NCBI GenBank assembly: GCA_019828565.1
Contig: JAHDYR010000005.1
Span: 992,001 to 1,056,000 of the forward strand
Length of the DNA: 64,000 bases
DNA from: Carpediemonas membranifera
Lineage: Eukaryota; Fornicata
Direction of reading: 5' to 3'
Below the pieces are notes generated by a model. That model was given only the letters and a program-made list of their open reading frames with translations. It did no database searches and was not told the origin of the DNA. Positions 37,375 through 47,185 of the stretch are shown here, in pieces. The position numbers and the translations under genes were made by a program. Within the stretch, counting starts at the first letter, position 1; each line of letters starts with the position of its first letter.

Positions 37375-39671
37375 TCAGAGCTCCGCCCCGAGGAGCGCCA
37401 TGGCACGGGCCTCGAGCTCCTCCTGCGTCTCCACGCGGGCCCGCTTCCCCGCCCCCACTATGCGGATCTCCTCGTTCCTGTCCCCGTCGGACTCGGGCTC
37501 GCTGGCCTCCTCCTCGTTGGCCTCCTCCGCGTCCTCCTCCGCGTGACCTGCCCTGTGCTTCCGTTTCTTCACAAGACGCTCCCTCGCCCGCCGCTTGGCG
37601 TCCCCGTCCGCGTCGAGTTGTGTCTGGGCGAGCTGGGCCGCCCGTTCGGCGACGGCCTGTGCAGTGACCTTCTCGCCGTATTCCTCGCTGTCGTCATCGA
37701 ACACGATGTTCTCGTGCAGCTGCGGGCCAGCGGCAGTCCCATCCTTCCGCAGCTTAGTCAGCTTCTTCCTCATCTGGCTCTTGCTGAGCTTCACGTCCTT
37801 CTTCGTCTGGGCGATCTCCCGGGCCGGCCCGATCATCTCGTCCATGTCCCCATCATCCTCGAGCAGCGCCTTGAGGTCCGCGTCATCTTCATCATCTGCC
37901 CCGGCGATCGTGTCGACCTCCACGCTGAGCTGCTCGCCCCAGCTCTTGCTGCTCTTACGCACCTGGCCCTTCGACTCACCCCTGATGATCGAATCGACCG
38001 ACGCCATCAGAGCCTTCAGCCCAGCGCTGTCACCCTCGATCTTCTGCTGTCCGTGGAGCCGCTTGAGCATCGCCTTGGCCTCAGCGTCGCGCAGGCTCTT
38101 GATCTTGATGTCTGGCGGCGCAAGAAGCCCGATGCTCTTGCCGTAGGCCACCAGCTGGTTCGTCTCGCCCCCCATGTGGCGCTTGATGGCGTACACGGGC
38201 TTGAACGGGTTGATGGCCAGGAACGTCCCGAATGATTGGTACGCCTTGGTCGCCAGCAGGGTCAGCTTGTCGAAGTCGGGTGACTCCGACATCGTGCGGT
38301 AGGCGTTGATGGTCTTCATGCCCTTCGTACGGAGCTCGGCGAGACCCTCCTCGCCCAGCACGCCCTTCTCCCTCAGCTTGGCCTCGAACGCCTCCTTCTG
38401 GGCATCGGAGTCGAGCAGGACGATCGCCTCCCCGTTCCTGCCAGCCCTGGCCGTCCGGCCGGCCCTGTGGATGTACTCGTCGACGGATGACGGGGCGTGG
38501 AACATAAGGACATGCTGGATGCCGTCACAGTCGATGCCGCGGGTGATGACGTCCGTGGTGAGGAGGACGCCCGCCTTGCACTCCTTGAACGCCTCGATCG
38601 ACCGGAAGCCGACGTTGTTGCTCTGCTTGGACGCCCTGCAGTAAAGCCGGCCATGGAGCCGCAGCCCGTTGCCCTTCTGTAGGTCTGCATTCGCCTTGAG
38701 CTGTCCTAGAAGGCCGTAGTAGAACTTGACCTCCTGGATCGTGCTGAAGAAGACCACGATCTTCGCTGCAGAGTGCGTGTTGATGAAGTGCACGAGGAAG
38801 TTAAGCTGCCTCTCCAACGGCACCACGGCGCACCGCTGCACCAGGGTCGACGGTAGCTTCTCGCGGGCCACGAGCAGCACGCGTTCGGGGTTGACGAGGA
38901 ACTCGTCCGCAAGCTCCCTCACCCTGTCTCCGATGGTGGCACTGAACATAAGCGTCTGCTCGCCCAACTTGGGGACGCTGTCGCCGCTGTCGTCGGTGTA
39001 GCGAGCCAGGAACTCGCCGCGGATCTCCTGGATCTGCTGGTCGAAGCCCTTCTCGAGCATGAGGTCGACCTCATCGATCACGACCGTGCTACAGTTGTCG
39101 AGGTTGAGCCCCTGCCTGGCGAGGTCGAGGAGCCTGCCCGGGGTCGCCACAATGACGTTCGTGTTGCGGAGACCGTCGAGCTCCTTCTCCAGAGACTTAC
39201 CGGAGCCACCGATGGCGAGCCCAAATGTGAACCTGGTCTTGTGGAAGAAATCCTCGAGGTTCCTGAGGATCTGGTGGGCGAGGTCATGGGTCGGCGTGAG
39301 GATGAGAGCGCCGCACCCGTCATGGCTCCTGTCGAACTTGGCGGTGATCATGTTGTCTATAACCGGGATGAGGAAGGCGAGAGTCTGTGTGAGTCGGGGG
39401 AACAAGGAGGGAACAAACCTTCCCGCTGCCAGTCTGGGCGGAGGCGAGGATATCACGGCCCTGGAGCGCGTGAGGGATCACAGCAGCCTGGATGGGACGA
39501 AGATACTTCATCTTCTTGCGCCCAAGGGCGTTGTGCATGGCGCTCTTCGTTTTCTCATTGATCTCGAGGGCGCTGAACGGTACCTGGTTGGATTTGCGAC
39601 GTTCGGAGTGCTATATAAGGGTATGAGCGATAAATACAAACCGAGTCTGCTGCCTTCGTTGATTCCGACAT
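37375..39671 (-). CDS. DEAD-box RNA helicase, DBP4/DDX10-like (three exons)
   Basis: Exons are 39642-39671, 39419-39610 and 37375-39384, giving 743 residues, all junctions phase 0. Exon 1 supplies [10 protein letters not shown]; exon 2 holds the Q-motif region [17 protein letters not shown] and RPIQAAVIP and Walker A AQTGSGK; exon 3 continues [27 protein letters not shown] (in place of DEAD), [13 protein letters not shown] and [10 protein letters not shown]. After the core, [14 protein letters not shown] and a basic-acidic C-terminus match the DUF4217-type extension of nucleolar helicases DBP4/DDX10 and HAS1, which act in 18S rRNA maturation. Without splicing, exon 2 is preceded by a stop (the end of intron 1). 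Confidence 0.87.
39385..39418 (-). other. Intron 2, 34 nt, in helicase gene
   Basis: It begins GTTTGT and ends GACTCACACAG, phase 0, directly after the Walker A codons for GSGK. Removal joins them to TLAFL. Confidence 0.92.
39611..39641 (-). other. Intron 1, 31 nt, in helicase gene
   Basis: It begins GTTTGT and ends CCTTATATAG, phase 0. Its final TAG would be an in-frame stop before exon 2; splicing removes it and connects a 10-codon first exon with an ATG. Confidence 0.8.
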
Positions 39672-39978
39672 CACACCGCCGTTCTCATCTTTTTTCACCC
39701 AGCCCTCAGTGAGTGATGCTGGAGGTGTGTGTGGTTGCCGTGGGGTATGCCTGTACGTACTCGAAGTGTAGGCGTAATTGGTCGTGTCTGGTTTTTCGAA
39801 CCCTCGCCGCGGTTGTGAGTCGTCTTGTCATCAGATAGAAAGAAGGCCATGCGACAGCACAGCGCCTTTGTATCGCAGCGTGGCTGTATCAGGGCCATCT
39901 CATGCTGGAGACGGCTGGAGTCGTTTTTCAACCTCGCAATCCAACTTCCATTGTTCCGAGCATTTCGAGAGAAAGCTG
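39672..39978. other. Divergent promoter region
   Basis: About 307 bp separates the helicase ATG (minus) from the ATG of the myristoylated repeat protein (plus). No TATA box or repeat was recognised. Confidence 0.4.
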
Positions 39979-42900
39979 ATGGGACAAGGCAAGTCTAAGA
40001 GTGGGAAGGTTACAAAGGGGCAAGATATTACGCAAGCAGCTACCGCTGCCAGCGTAGACCCCTCCTTTGAGACGTTAGAGCAAAAAATGGGAATTACTGA
40101 GGTCCCCGAGGGCAGCACGGTGATCTACTTCGTGGATGAGGAGCAGAATGTTACTCCGTACCTCATGGATGCTGATAGTTTGCAGCAATACGCCGAATCC
40201 GCGGGCATGACGGTGGAATCGTTACAAGAACAGAACATAGCGATCAAGAACAGCCTGATCGAAGCCTACTACAGCATCACACCTGATGTTTACGAGCAGT
40301 ACGTCAAAGCGACGGCAACGCCGCAAGCTCTGACAGCAGCCGAGACCGAGATGGAATTCAGAACGCTGGAGGAGACATTTGGCCTCGAGCCCACCCAGGA
40401 CGGCATGACGATCATCTACCTGAACGACGGCGAGGGCCAGGTCACCCCGTATGCCCTGGACGACGCGGGGCTGGCCGAGTATGCTGGTTCGAACGGGGTT
40501 ACGGTGGAGGACATCCTGGAGATCAGCCGGCAAACGAAGGAGCAGATCCTACAGCAGCTGTACAGCATCGGGGTCGAGGAGTACGAGGCCAGGGTCGCTG
40601 CGATGGGCCAGACCGTTGAGCCCGAGGCCGTTGAGCCCCCACCTGATCCCGAACCGGAGCCAGTGCCAGAGCCGAAAGCGGTGCAAGAGCCTGAGAATGA
40701 ATCAGAGCAAGTGGTTGGACAAGAGGCTGGGCCAGCTCCAGTGCAGGAGTCCGTGCCCGACCCATGTCCTGCCCCGGCCGAGGATACGGCACCGGACGCC
40801 GTTCCAGTCGCCCCAAGCAGCCCCAGCCCTGCCCCGTCACCCAGAGGACGGCGGGCACGGGCGCCCAAGAGGGAAAAGGCACCCGAGCCGAAGAAGGAAA
40901 AGAAGGGCAATCAGCCCGTGGCCCCGGTCCATGAACCTGAGTCCGGACAGGGCACCGAGCCCGAGCCGCACCCCATCGTGCCGCTCGAGGAGTACCTTGG
41001 CGTCGGCCCGACCCCTCCTGGCCAAACCATGCTCTTCTGCGAGGACGACGGGCACGTTGTGAGCTACTGCCTCGACGACGACGCCCTCGCTGAGTTTGCA
41101 GCCAACAACGGGATGACGATCGACGACACCCTCTCCTACAGCTCCATGAACCGCGCAACCCTGATCAAGACGGTCTTTGGGGTCACGGTCCAGGAGTACG
41201 ACACCGTGTTCCCCGGCAAGTCCGTCCCAGTCATCACGTCGCCCCTAGCCCTCCACGCCGACACCGGCGCTGAGTCAGAGACGGAGGGCAGCGGGCACGT
41301 CTCCCCTGCCCCCCTGGACATGGCAGAGCTGCACGCGACACATGACGACATCCAGCGGGCCGAGTCTGTCACAGTGCTGGCCGACAGAGGGTCCCCAGCC
41401 ACCGAGCCCACGCCTCGGGTCGACCACGGCATGGAAAGCCCTAGGACCCGGTTGGTGCGGGACGACACCGTCAGCACGCCCATTGGTATCGCCAGTCAGG
41501 CCGCCCTCGTCCCCGCGTCTGTGTCGAACGAGTTCCCCTCCGTCGTGGCGGACGCTGCGGTGTGCGGCTGGGCTGGGGCTGTCCACACTACCGGGGGGCC
41601 GCTGGAGGACGGACAGGAGGTGTTCGTGTGGGACAGCGCGTTCCGGTTCGACGACGAGACGGGCATCAGCGACACGACGTGGGAGGACGACAAGCTCGTC
41701 GTGCAGATCGACTCACATCACCGCGGCACGGTGAGCATGGGCACCGAGGCCTACCTCAGTGAAGGTGGGTTCGTGCAAGCCGTCGTCAAGGCGGAGGAGT
41801 TCGCATCGAGGGCCTCCGAGATCTTCAGGGACGTTGTTACGGCAACGGCGGGCATCTTCATCGAGGGCGCGGACGGCCAGTGCGTCAGATTCGGCATTGA
41901 GCGTGAGCCCTTTGTCGACGGGACGTCCTTCACGGTCCAGCACCCCCACGCCGCGCCCCTGCCTGTGTTCCGGCCCCCCCACCCGTCTCAGGACCGGCAC
42001 GACTCAAACGCCACCCACCTGCACATGGGGCACTACGCCAGGCCCGTTGCCCTCCGCATTACCCGGCTCGCCACGGTCGTCGTCTTCAGCATGACCTACA
42101 GCGCCTCTAGGGGGCCGTGGCGCGTGTATGCGTACGTCGATGCACGCGAGCTCGACCACATCCTCGATGGCCCCGTCCGCGTCGGCGTCTTCCACACTCA
42201 ACACGGCGCGGACGACGTCCGGGACCTGTCAGGTCTGCCCCGCACTAAGGCGGCGCTCTACCCCTCCCCCACCGCCCGATCGGACTCGAACCGGGCCTAT
42301 TGTCTAAGGTTGTGGGACTTTATCGTCGGTGACACCCCCGTGCAAGTCTTGTCAGAGGTTGTGGCAGCGGTTATGTGCCGCGGGCTCCTCACTGCGCCGG
42401 GTCCCACCGTCGAAGAGCTCAGAGATGCTGTCTTCGCCAACCAGTCCATGTCCGTTCGGGGTCGACCCCAGCTTGACGTCCAGCCCAACATGCTGTGCCG
42501 CGACTGTGCTGAGCGCTGGTACATCGAGGGCCTGGGTCAACTGGCGATGGGCGAGCTGGGGCCCGACATCCTCGTCCGGTCCCGGCACCAGGGCGACTCA
42601 AGTCTGCGGGTCATGACGCCCTTGCCGTACGCGCACGAGCATGTGCTGGAGGCGGCCTTCACACTGGGCGGCCACGTCGACACGTCGAGTTCAACATACA
42701 TGGCCGACTTTGCCGAGAAACACCGCTCCCATCTGCCAATACCGCGGGGCTCGTCCGTCGGCGTCGGGATGTGCGGACTGCATGACGCCCTCGCCGTCTT
42801 CGGGGTTTCCGTTGACGACCTCGGTAAGCCCACGCTCACGCTAACCACCCCGGACGGCACGCAGACCCTCGTGCCAGACATCGCCGTGCACACCGAGATG

Positions 42901-43206
42901 CCGGTCGAGAGCCCAGTCTGCAGGTTCTTCCCGGCGTCGTTGTCGGACAGGCGCCGTTTCCAGACAGTGACGGTCGCCCTCCGTCTGGTGAGGACCTTCG
43001 AGCACACTCGCCTACTGTTCGCTCAGCCTGGTGACACGTGGCGCGTCGTCGGATCGATCCCGACGAAGCTCGTTCCCGTGCCAGCCGAGGCCCAGGGCGG
43101 CATCGTCATCAGGCACGGTGGAGTTGACGACGTGGCGCTGCACCTGCATGGATTCGCCACAACTGGGTGGGGGACGCCCGCTGCTGAACAGGCCGATGTA
43201 AACTAG
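39979..43206 (+). CDS. Predicted N-myristoylated protein with three copies of an unknown ~80-residue repeat
   Basis: From the ATG at 39979 there are 1,075 residues. The N-terminus MGQGKSKSGK fits the N-myristoylation signal (Gly2, Ser6, then Lys). Repeats occur at ~30-112, ~128-209 and ~336-413; each has [FL]ExxLG, a strand pair with D/E-x-x-x-V-[TS]-Y, then L-x-x-[YF]A-x-x-x-G-[MV]T[VI] and a helix ending in Y.  Examples are VTPYLMDADSLQQYAESAGM, VTPYALDDAGLAEYAGSNGV and VSYCLDDDALAEFAANNGM. A Pro/Glu-rich linker (~210-335) separates repeats 2 and 3. Residues ~520-740 resemble a DUF1349/laminin-G-like sandwich (FRFDDETGISDTTWEDD, AGIFIEGADGQCVRFGIE). The last ~300 residues are unfamiliar. 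A membrane-tethered adaptor is a guess. Confidence 0.75.
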   Translation: MGQGKSKSGKVTKGQDITQAATAASVDPSFETLEQKMGITEVPEGSTVIYFVDEEQNVTPYLMDADSLQQYAESAGMTVESLQEQNIAIKNSLIEAYYSITPDVYEQYVKATATPQALTAAETEMEFRTLEETFGLEPTQDGMTIIYLNDGEGQVTPYALDDAGLAEYAGSNGVTVEDILEISRQTKEQILQQLYSIGVEEYEARVAAMGQTVEPEAVEPPPDPEPEPVPEPKAVQEPENESEQVVGQEAGPAPVQESVPDPCPAPAEDTAPDAVPVAPSSPSPAPSPRGRRARAPKREKAPEPKKEKKGNQPVAPVHEPESGQGTEPEPHPIVPLEEYLGVGPTPPGQTMLFCEDDGHVVSYCLDDDALAEFAANNGMTIDDTLSYSSMNRATLIKTVFGVTVQEYDTVFPGKSVPVITSPLALHADTGAESETEGSGHVSPAPLDMAELHATHDDIQRAESVTVLADRGSPATEPTPRVDHGMESPRTRLVRDDTVSTPIGIASQAALVPASVSNEFPSVVADAAVCGWAGAVHTTGGPLEDGQEVFVWDSAFRFDDETGISDTTWEDDKLVVQIDSHHRGTVSMGTEAYLSEGGFVQAVVKAEEFASRASEIFRDVVTATAGIFIEGADGQCVRFGIEREPFVDGTSFTVQHPHAAPLPVFRPPHPSQDRHDSNATHLHMGHYARPVALRITRLATVVVFSMTYSASRGPWRVYAYVDARELDHILDGPVRVGVFHTQHGADDVRDLSGLPRTKAALYPSPTARSDSNRAYCLRLWDFIVGDTPVQVLSEVVAAVMCRGLLTAPGPTVEELRDAVFANQSMSVRGRPQLDVQPNMLCRDCAERWYIEGLGQLAMGELGPDILVRSRHQGDSSLRVMTPLPYAHEHVLEAAFTLGGHVDTSSSTYMADFAEKHRSHLPIPRGSSVGVGMCGLHDALAVFGVSVDDLGKPTLTLTTPDGTQTLVPDIAVHTEMPVESPVCRFFPASLSDRRRFQTVTVALRLVRTFEHTRLLFAQPGDTWRVVGSIPTKLVPVPAEAQGGIVIRHGGVDDVALHLHGFATTGWGTPAAEQADVN

Positions 43207-43796
43207 TGTAGCTTAATCAAATGTCCTGTTCTTCATCATGTTCTCCATTGTTTTATCTGATGCGTTGACCGATCAAACAGGTCCAACTGATCATACAGAC
43301 GATGATTTTTCGCAGTGGCGGATATCGTTTTATCATTTGCACTTGATTCAACGAAATAAAGCCCACAGCCACAGCTTCGTATGTCAGGATAGAGCTGGCA
43401 TATAGACGTCGTGACGTCACCTTTTGGCTTGGTCGGTTGCTCTATTACCCGTGGGCAGTGGGTGGGTTCCGCAGCAATTTCTGCAGATTTCTCAGGACAT
43501 ATGTTCGACGTAACCCACAAAAATATGCCAAGCTCATGTCGGATCAGGCTCAGCGGCCTTGAATAACTCTGCGGGGGTTGGATATTGTCTAAAGTCACCT
43601 TTCAGACTTGAAAATAATAGGTTATGTAGTGCTACGTCTTTATGAATCAATCAATACTCTTGACCATCATTGACCTGGGTGGGTGCAGCTCTTTGGGTCT
43701 GCCCCACCACAGTTATGTGTCTGCCAGCCCGATTTTTCAATCGCAATTTTTGCATAATCTTTAGACCACAACAGTTTCAAGGGCCCAAAAAATTTT
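43207..43796. other. Flank of the transposon island
   Basis: AT-richer sequence with a weak 120-codon minus-strand frame at 43236-43598 that has no ATG start. It borders the DIRS 3' terminus at 43797; no target duplication is expected for tyrosine-recombinase elements. Confidence 0.35.
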
Positions 43797-43934
43797 GTCT
43801 GACTAGGCAGACACTCACATTCACTTATGAATTCTCCTGGGGCTTCCCGCCCGCACGCCTACACCATCCCGATGGTGACCATTCAATCTTTATGGACCAC
43901 TCGTACCCGTACGAGTAAAGGAAGGAGACGACTG

Positions 43935-44890
43935 CTATTCGAGGTGCGCGAACCATTCGCACCTCGTCACAGCTGTCTCCTGGTCGAGCCGCACCGCTTC
44001 GGCGATGTAGCTCTGGAGGGAACTCTCGGACTTCCAAGTACCGAGGGCCATGACCACTGGAGTGGGCATCCCGCGAAGTACAGCGTCCGCTGCGGCCCCG
44101 CGACGGAAGCTATGGGATCCAACTGGGTCTCCAAAGACCTGCTTCAGCTTGTCTTGGAGCATAGCGGGGGCAACGGCCCTCGGTCCAGCCTCGACCCATC
44201 GAGGTTGGGGGACTTCCAGATGGTGGCGTCTCTGTCCTGGCACCAGCGCTGCAGGTGAGCCATGAGCATCCCTGCCGGATTGAGCGCGCCTTCGACCCAC
44301 GGGATGAACTTCTTAACTGCGCGAAGCCCTGTCTTGGTGGAGTCGATGGTGATAGAGACGCCGAGTCCTGCTTTCACCCTGATATCCCGAGGAGTGAGGG
44401 GTAGGATCTCACTGCGCCTCGACATTGTTGCGTAGGCAACGACGCCGAATAAGAAGGCTTGGTGGAACTCCTCGTCGCGGCCGGCGAGTTTGGGGATCAG
44501 GCGGTGGATGCGTGCAGCCCGCACTGGGACCTTGCGTTGCGGCCTGGGGACTGTAGCGCGCTTCGCTTCGGTGATGAATGCCTTTTGAGCAGCTGGGGGT
44601 GCCCACGTTGATACCAGGGGTGCAAACCTTACCACCAGCGAGCCCCGGTGCGCCAGACGGTCTGGGCCTACTAGCTCAGCCTCGCGAGCGAGCCACGCCA
44701 GGAATGTGTCGCGGTCCGATGCCGGGTTGGCCTCTCGGAAGGTCAGGAACTGGGAGACGACACCCGCCGTGTCACGCCTGGTCGTTGCCACGTAGCCTTT
44801 GAGCTCGTCTAGACCTAGTACTGCGTTGAAAGCGGCGTCGTCGGCACGAAGACGGCGAGGAGCCGCGGCTTTTCCCCCACGAGGATGTTC
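43935..44890 (-). pseudogene. DIRS copy 1 tyrosine recombinase, frameshifted
   Basis: The frame begins near LRADDAAFNAVLG (overlapping the end of the RNase H frame) and includes the catalytic residues: Arg in MSRRSEILPL, then HSFRRG (HxxR), GTWKS and the Tyr of LQSYIAEA. One G is missing from a homopolymer at about 44162-44166 (five G, versus six in copy 2), which splits the frame just before AMLQDKLKQ. In life this enzyme integrates the circular DNA copy. Confidence 0.8.
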
Positions 44891-47120
44891 TGGAGCTCTG
44901 AGTCCTTCATGTCCTCCGCGTAGACCCTGAACGTTCTCTTGAAGGGGGAGAGGCCCTTGATGCGGCGTACCGCCTCGGACTGGACGTCGGGCATCACCAC
45001 GACCACTGCAGACTTGGTATGCCTCGGATGTGAGGCTGGTGAGGCGCGAATGAGGGCCAGTCGGTTGGCTACGGCTGGAAGAAGGGCGTATGGTGGTGCT
45101 GCGAAGACTCTCTTGCTGCGCCACTCCGAGCTCATGCCGCTCTCGGCCAGCGTGAGCGAACGCTCGACGAAGCCGGGAAGTAGTAACTCCTTGTCCCTCC
45201 CACCAGTCACGTCGACCTCGAGAGGGCCCCACTCCTCCAGTATGGCAGCGAGGATCCCTCGTGGTGTCCGCCATTCCAGTCGCTGGTATCTCGACAGAGC
45301 ATCTGCGGAGACATTGAGGTGCCCGCTGACGTGCTGGGCTCTCAGTGTGATCTGGCAGGCGGCCAAGCGGGAAAAGAGGGTGAGACAAGCGTCCTGGATC
45401 ATCGGCGGGGCTCGCGTTGATCCCTGCTTGTTCAACCAGGCGCAGGCGTTGCTGTTGTCGATGAATACGGTGATCTCCCTGTCCGTTAGATGTGGAAGGA
45501 GCGTCTCCACGGCGTTCGTCGCCGCAAAGAACTCTTTCACCGCAATGGACTCGTTCTGGAGCGGGCTGTTGGGGGAGACGGAGGAGGATACGATCGTCTG
45601 CTTGCAGCCGTCCCTGATAATGGCAGCTAAGCCCTTTTCTGAGGCGTCCGACTGGATGTGGATGTCGATTGCCGGGCTTGCGCCCCACATGCTGATCAGG
45701 GGAGTCGAAAGAGCGGGGAGGATGATCTTCGCTGCTCAGCAGTTGCTTCCAGTACGATAGGGCCTTGAGGACGGCTTTCGTAAAGCCTTTCTCCGTCTCG
45801 GTGGCTGTCTGAAGAGGTCTCAGCCATGCGCGGCCGTCGGGGAAGCACAGAGATGCGAAGGATAGCTTCCCGATGAGGGATTGCCACCTCTTGTTGCTCA
45901 TATTGCCTTCTATCAGCGCACTCTCGACCAATTGGCGGTATCTGCTGCGCTTCTTCGAGTCTAGGGAAATGACCCGAGCAGCTGAGTCGATGCGCATGCC
46001 GAGGTATGTCAGGACTGTGGTGGGCTCTAGGACTGACTTGTCGTGGTTGATGATAAAGCCTAGCTGATTCATGATGTCCAGGAGGCGCTGGCGCTCGCGC
46101 AGAAGGGCCTTCTTCTTCCCGAAGAATAGAAGGTCGTCCAGATAGACGGCAACTCCTACACCGCGGCAATGGCGCTTGATAATCTTCGCTACGGTAATCA
46201 TGATCTTCTGGAAGTAGAATGGCGCCGCGGACCATCCGAATGGGAGGACTGTGAACTGATAGTGGACGCCGCGGTGAATAAAGCCTAGGAGGGACTGCGA
46301 TGATGGGTGAATGGACACGTGGTGGTAGCCTGCATGGAGATCTAGCGACATCATCATGTCTCCTGGCGCAAGGCTTAAAACTGCTCTCTTGGCACCGAAC
46401 AAGCGGAACGTACGGCGCTCTTTGGAGACCTTGTTGAGCGGTATGAGGTTGTGGACTGCTCTCCATTTGTCTGTACCCTTCGGGACTGGAAAGAGAGGAC
46501 ATGTGAGCTTCGGTGGTGATGAGACGCGGTGTATGGCACCCGATGAGAGCATTTCGCGCACCAGCGGATCGAGCTTGGCTAAGTCCTTCTCTGGGAGATG
46601 GAATATTCGAGGATTGCTCGGTTGTTGTGTCAGTTCGATGGGTATGCCGTCGCCAACCCAAGAGACCACGTCGGATGGCGCTCCCAAGCGCCGCCACGCG
46701 GCCACTGAGTGGCGGAGAGAACCCGCTCGACGGGTTGTGGGGAGTGGTGGTTCGGTTGATTGATGGTCTTGCACAATTAGTTTTTTTCTGGGGCGCTTAT
46801 CGCTCTTGGGGGCGACTCTGGCACTGGAGCGGGCCTCTGCGATGAGGACGGTGAGGCTCTCGGAATCACGGATCCTGGAACGTCGGGCTCTGACGTAGTC
46901 CTTGACTGCGTCGGCGTAGTGAAAGCCATTGATGTCCTTAATGAGGAGAAGCTCATGACGGAGCATTAGCTGAAGCTTGATCGTCTCGGTTGTCCAGCTC
47001 GGGTGGAGGACGATGTCCCTGTAGAGCATCTGCAGCCATTCGGACTCGTTACGCATGGCTAGTGAGTCCGGGTGGCGCCACTCCAGCGACATTAAATCTC
47101 GAAGCGTCAATAACTCGCCT
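44815..47120 (-). pseudogene. DIRS copy 1 reverse transcriptase-RNase H ORF, interrupted and frameshifted
   Basis: The RT domain has DKWRAVHNLIPLNK, MMMSLDLHAGYHHV, LPFGWSAAPFYFQ and the catalytic YLDD (near 46138). RNase H has IQSDASEKG, FIDNSNACAW and a final SADALSR. The natural start lies beyond the gypsy insertion, at 51739 (ATG, MAEETENNTGD...); bases 51651-51739 join in frame to 47120. One extra G near 45707-45711 shifts the frame between RT and RNase H, unlike copy 2. Confidence 0.85.
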
Positions 47121-47173
47121 TGTCCCAATCAATTGATTAAACCTCTTTCGCTAGCTGTTCTATCCATACCACA
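47121..47173 (+). repeat. 5' LTR (53 bp)
   Basis: It starts TGTCCCAATC and ends CATACCACA. It contains a perfect 12-bp palindrome AATCAATTGATT (47127-47138), and the LTR/internal junction makes a second, CAGTGATCACTG (47172-47183). Confidence 0.93.
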
Positions 47174-47185
47174 GTGATCACTGTC

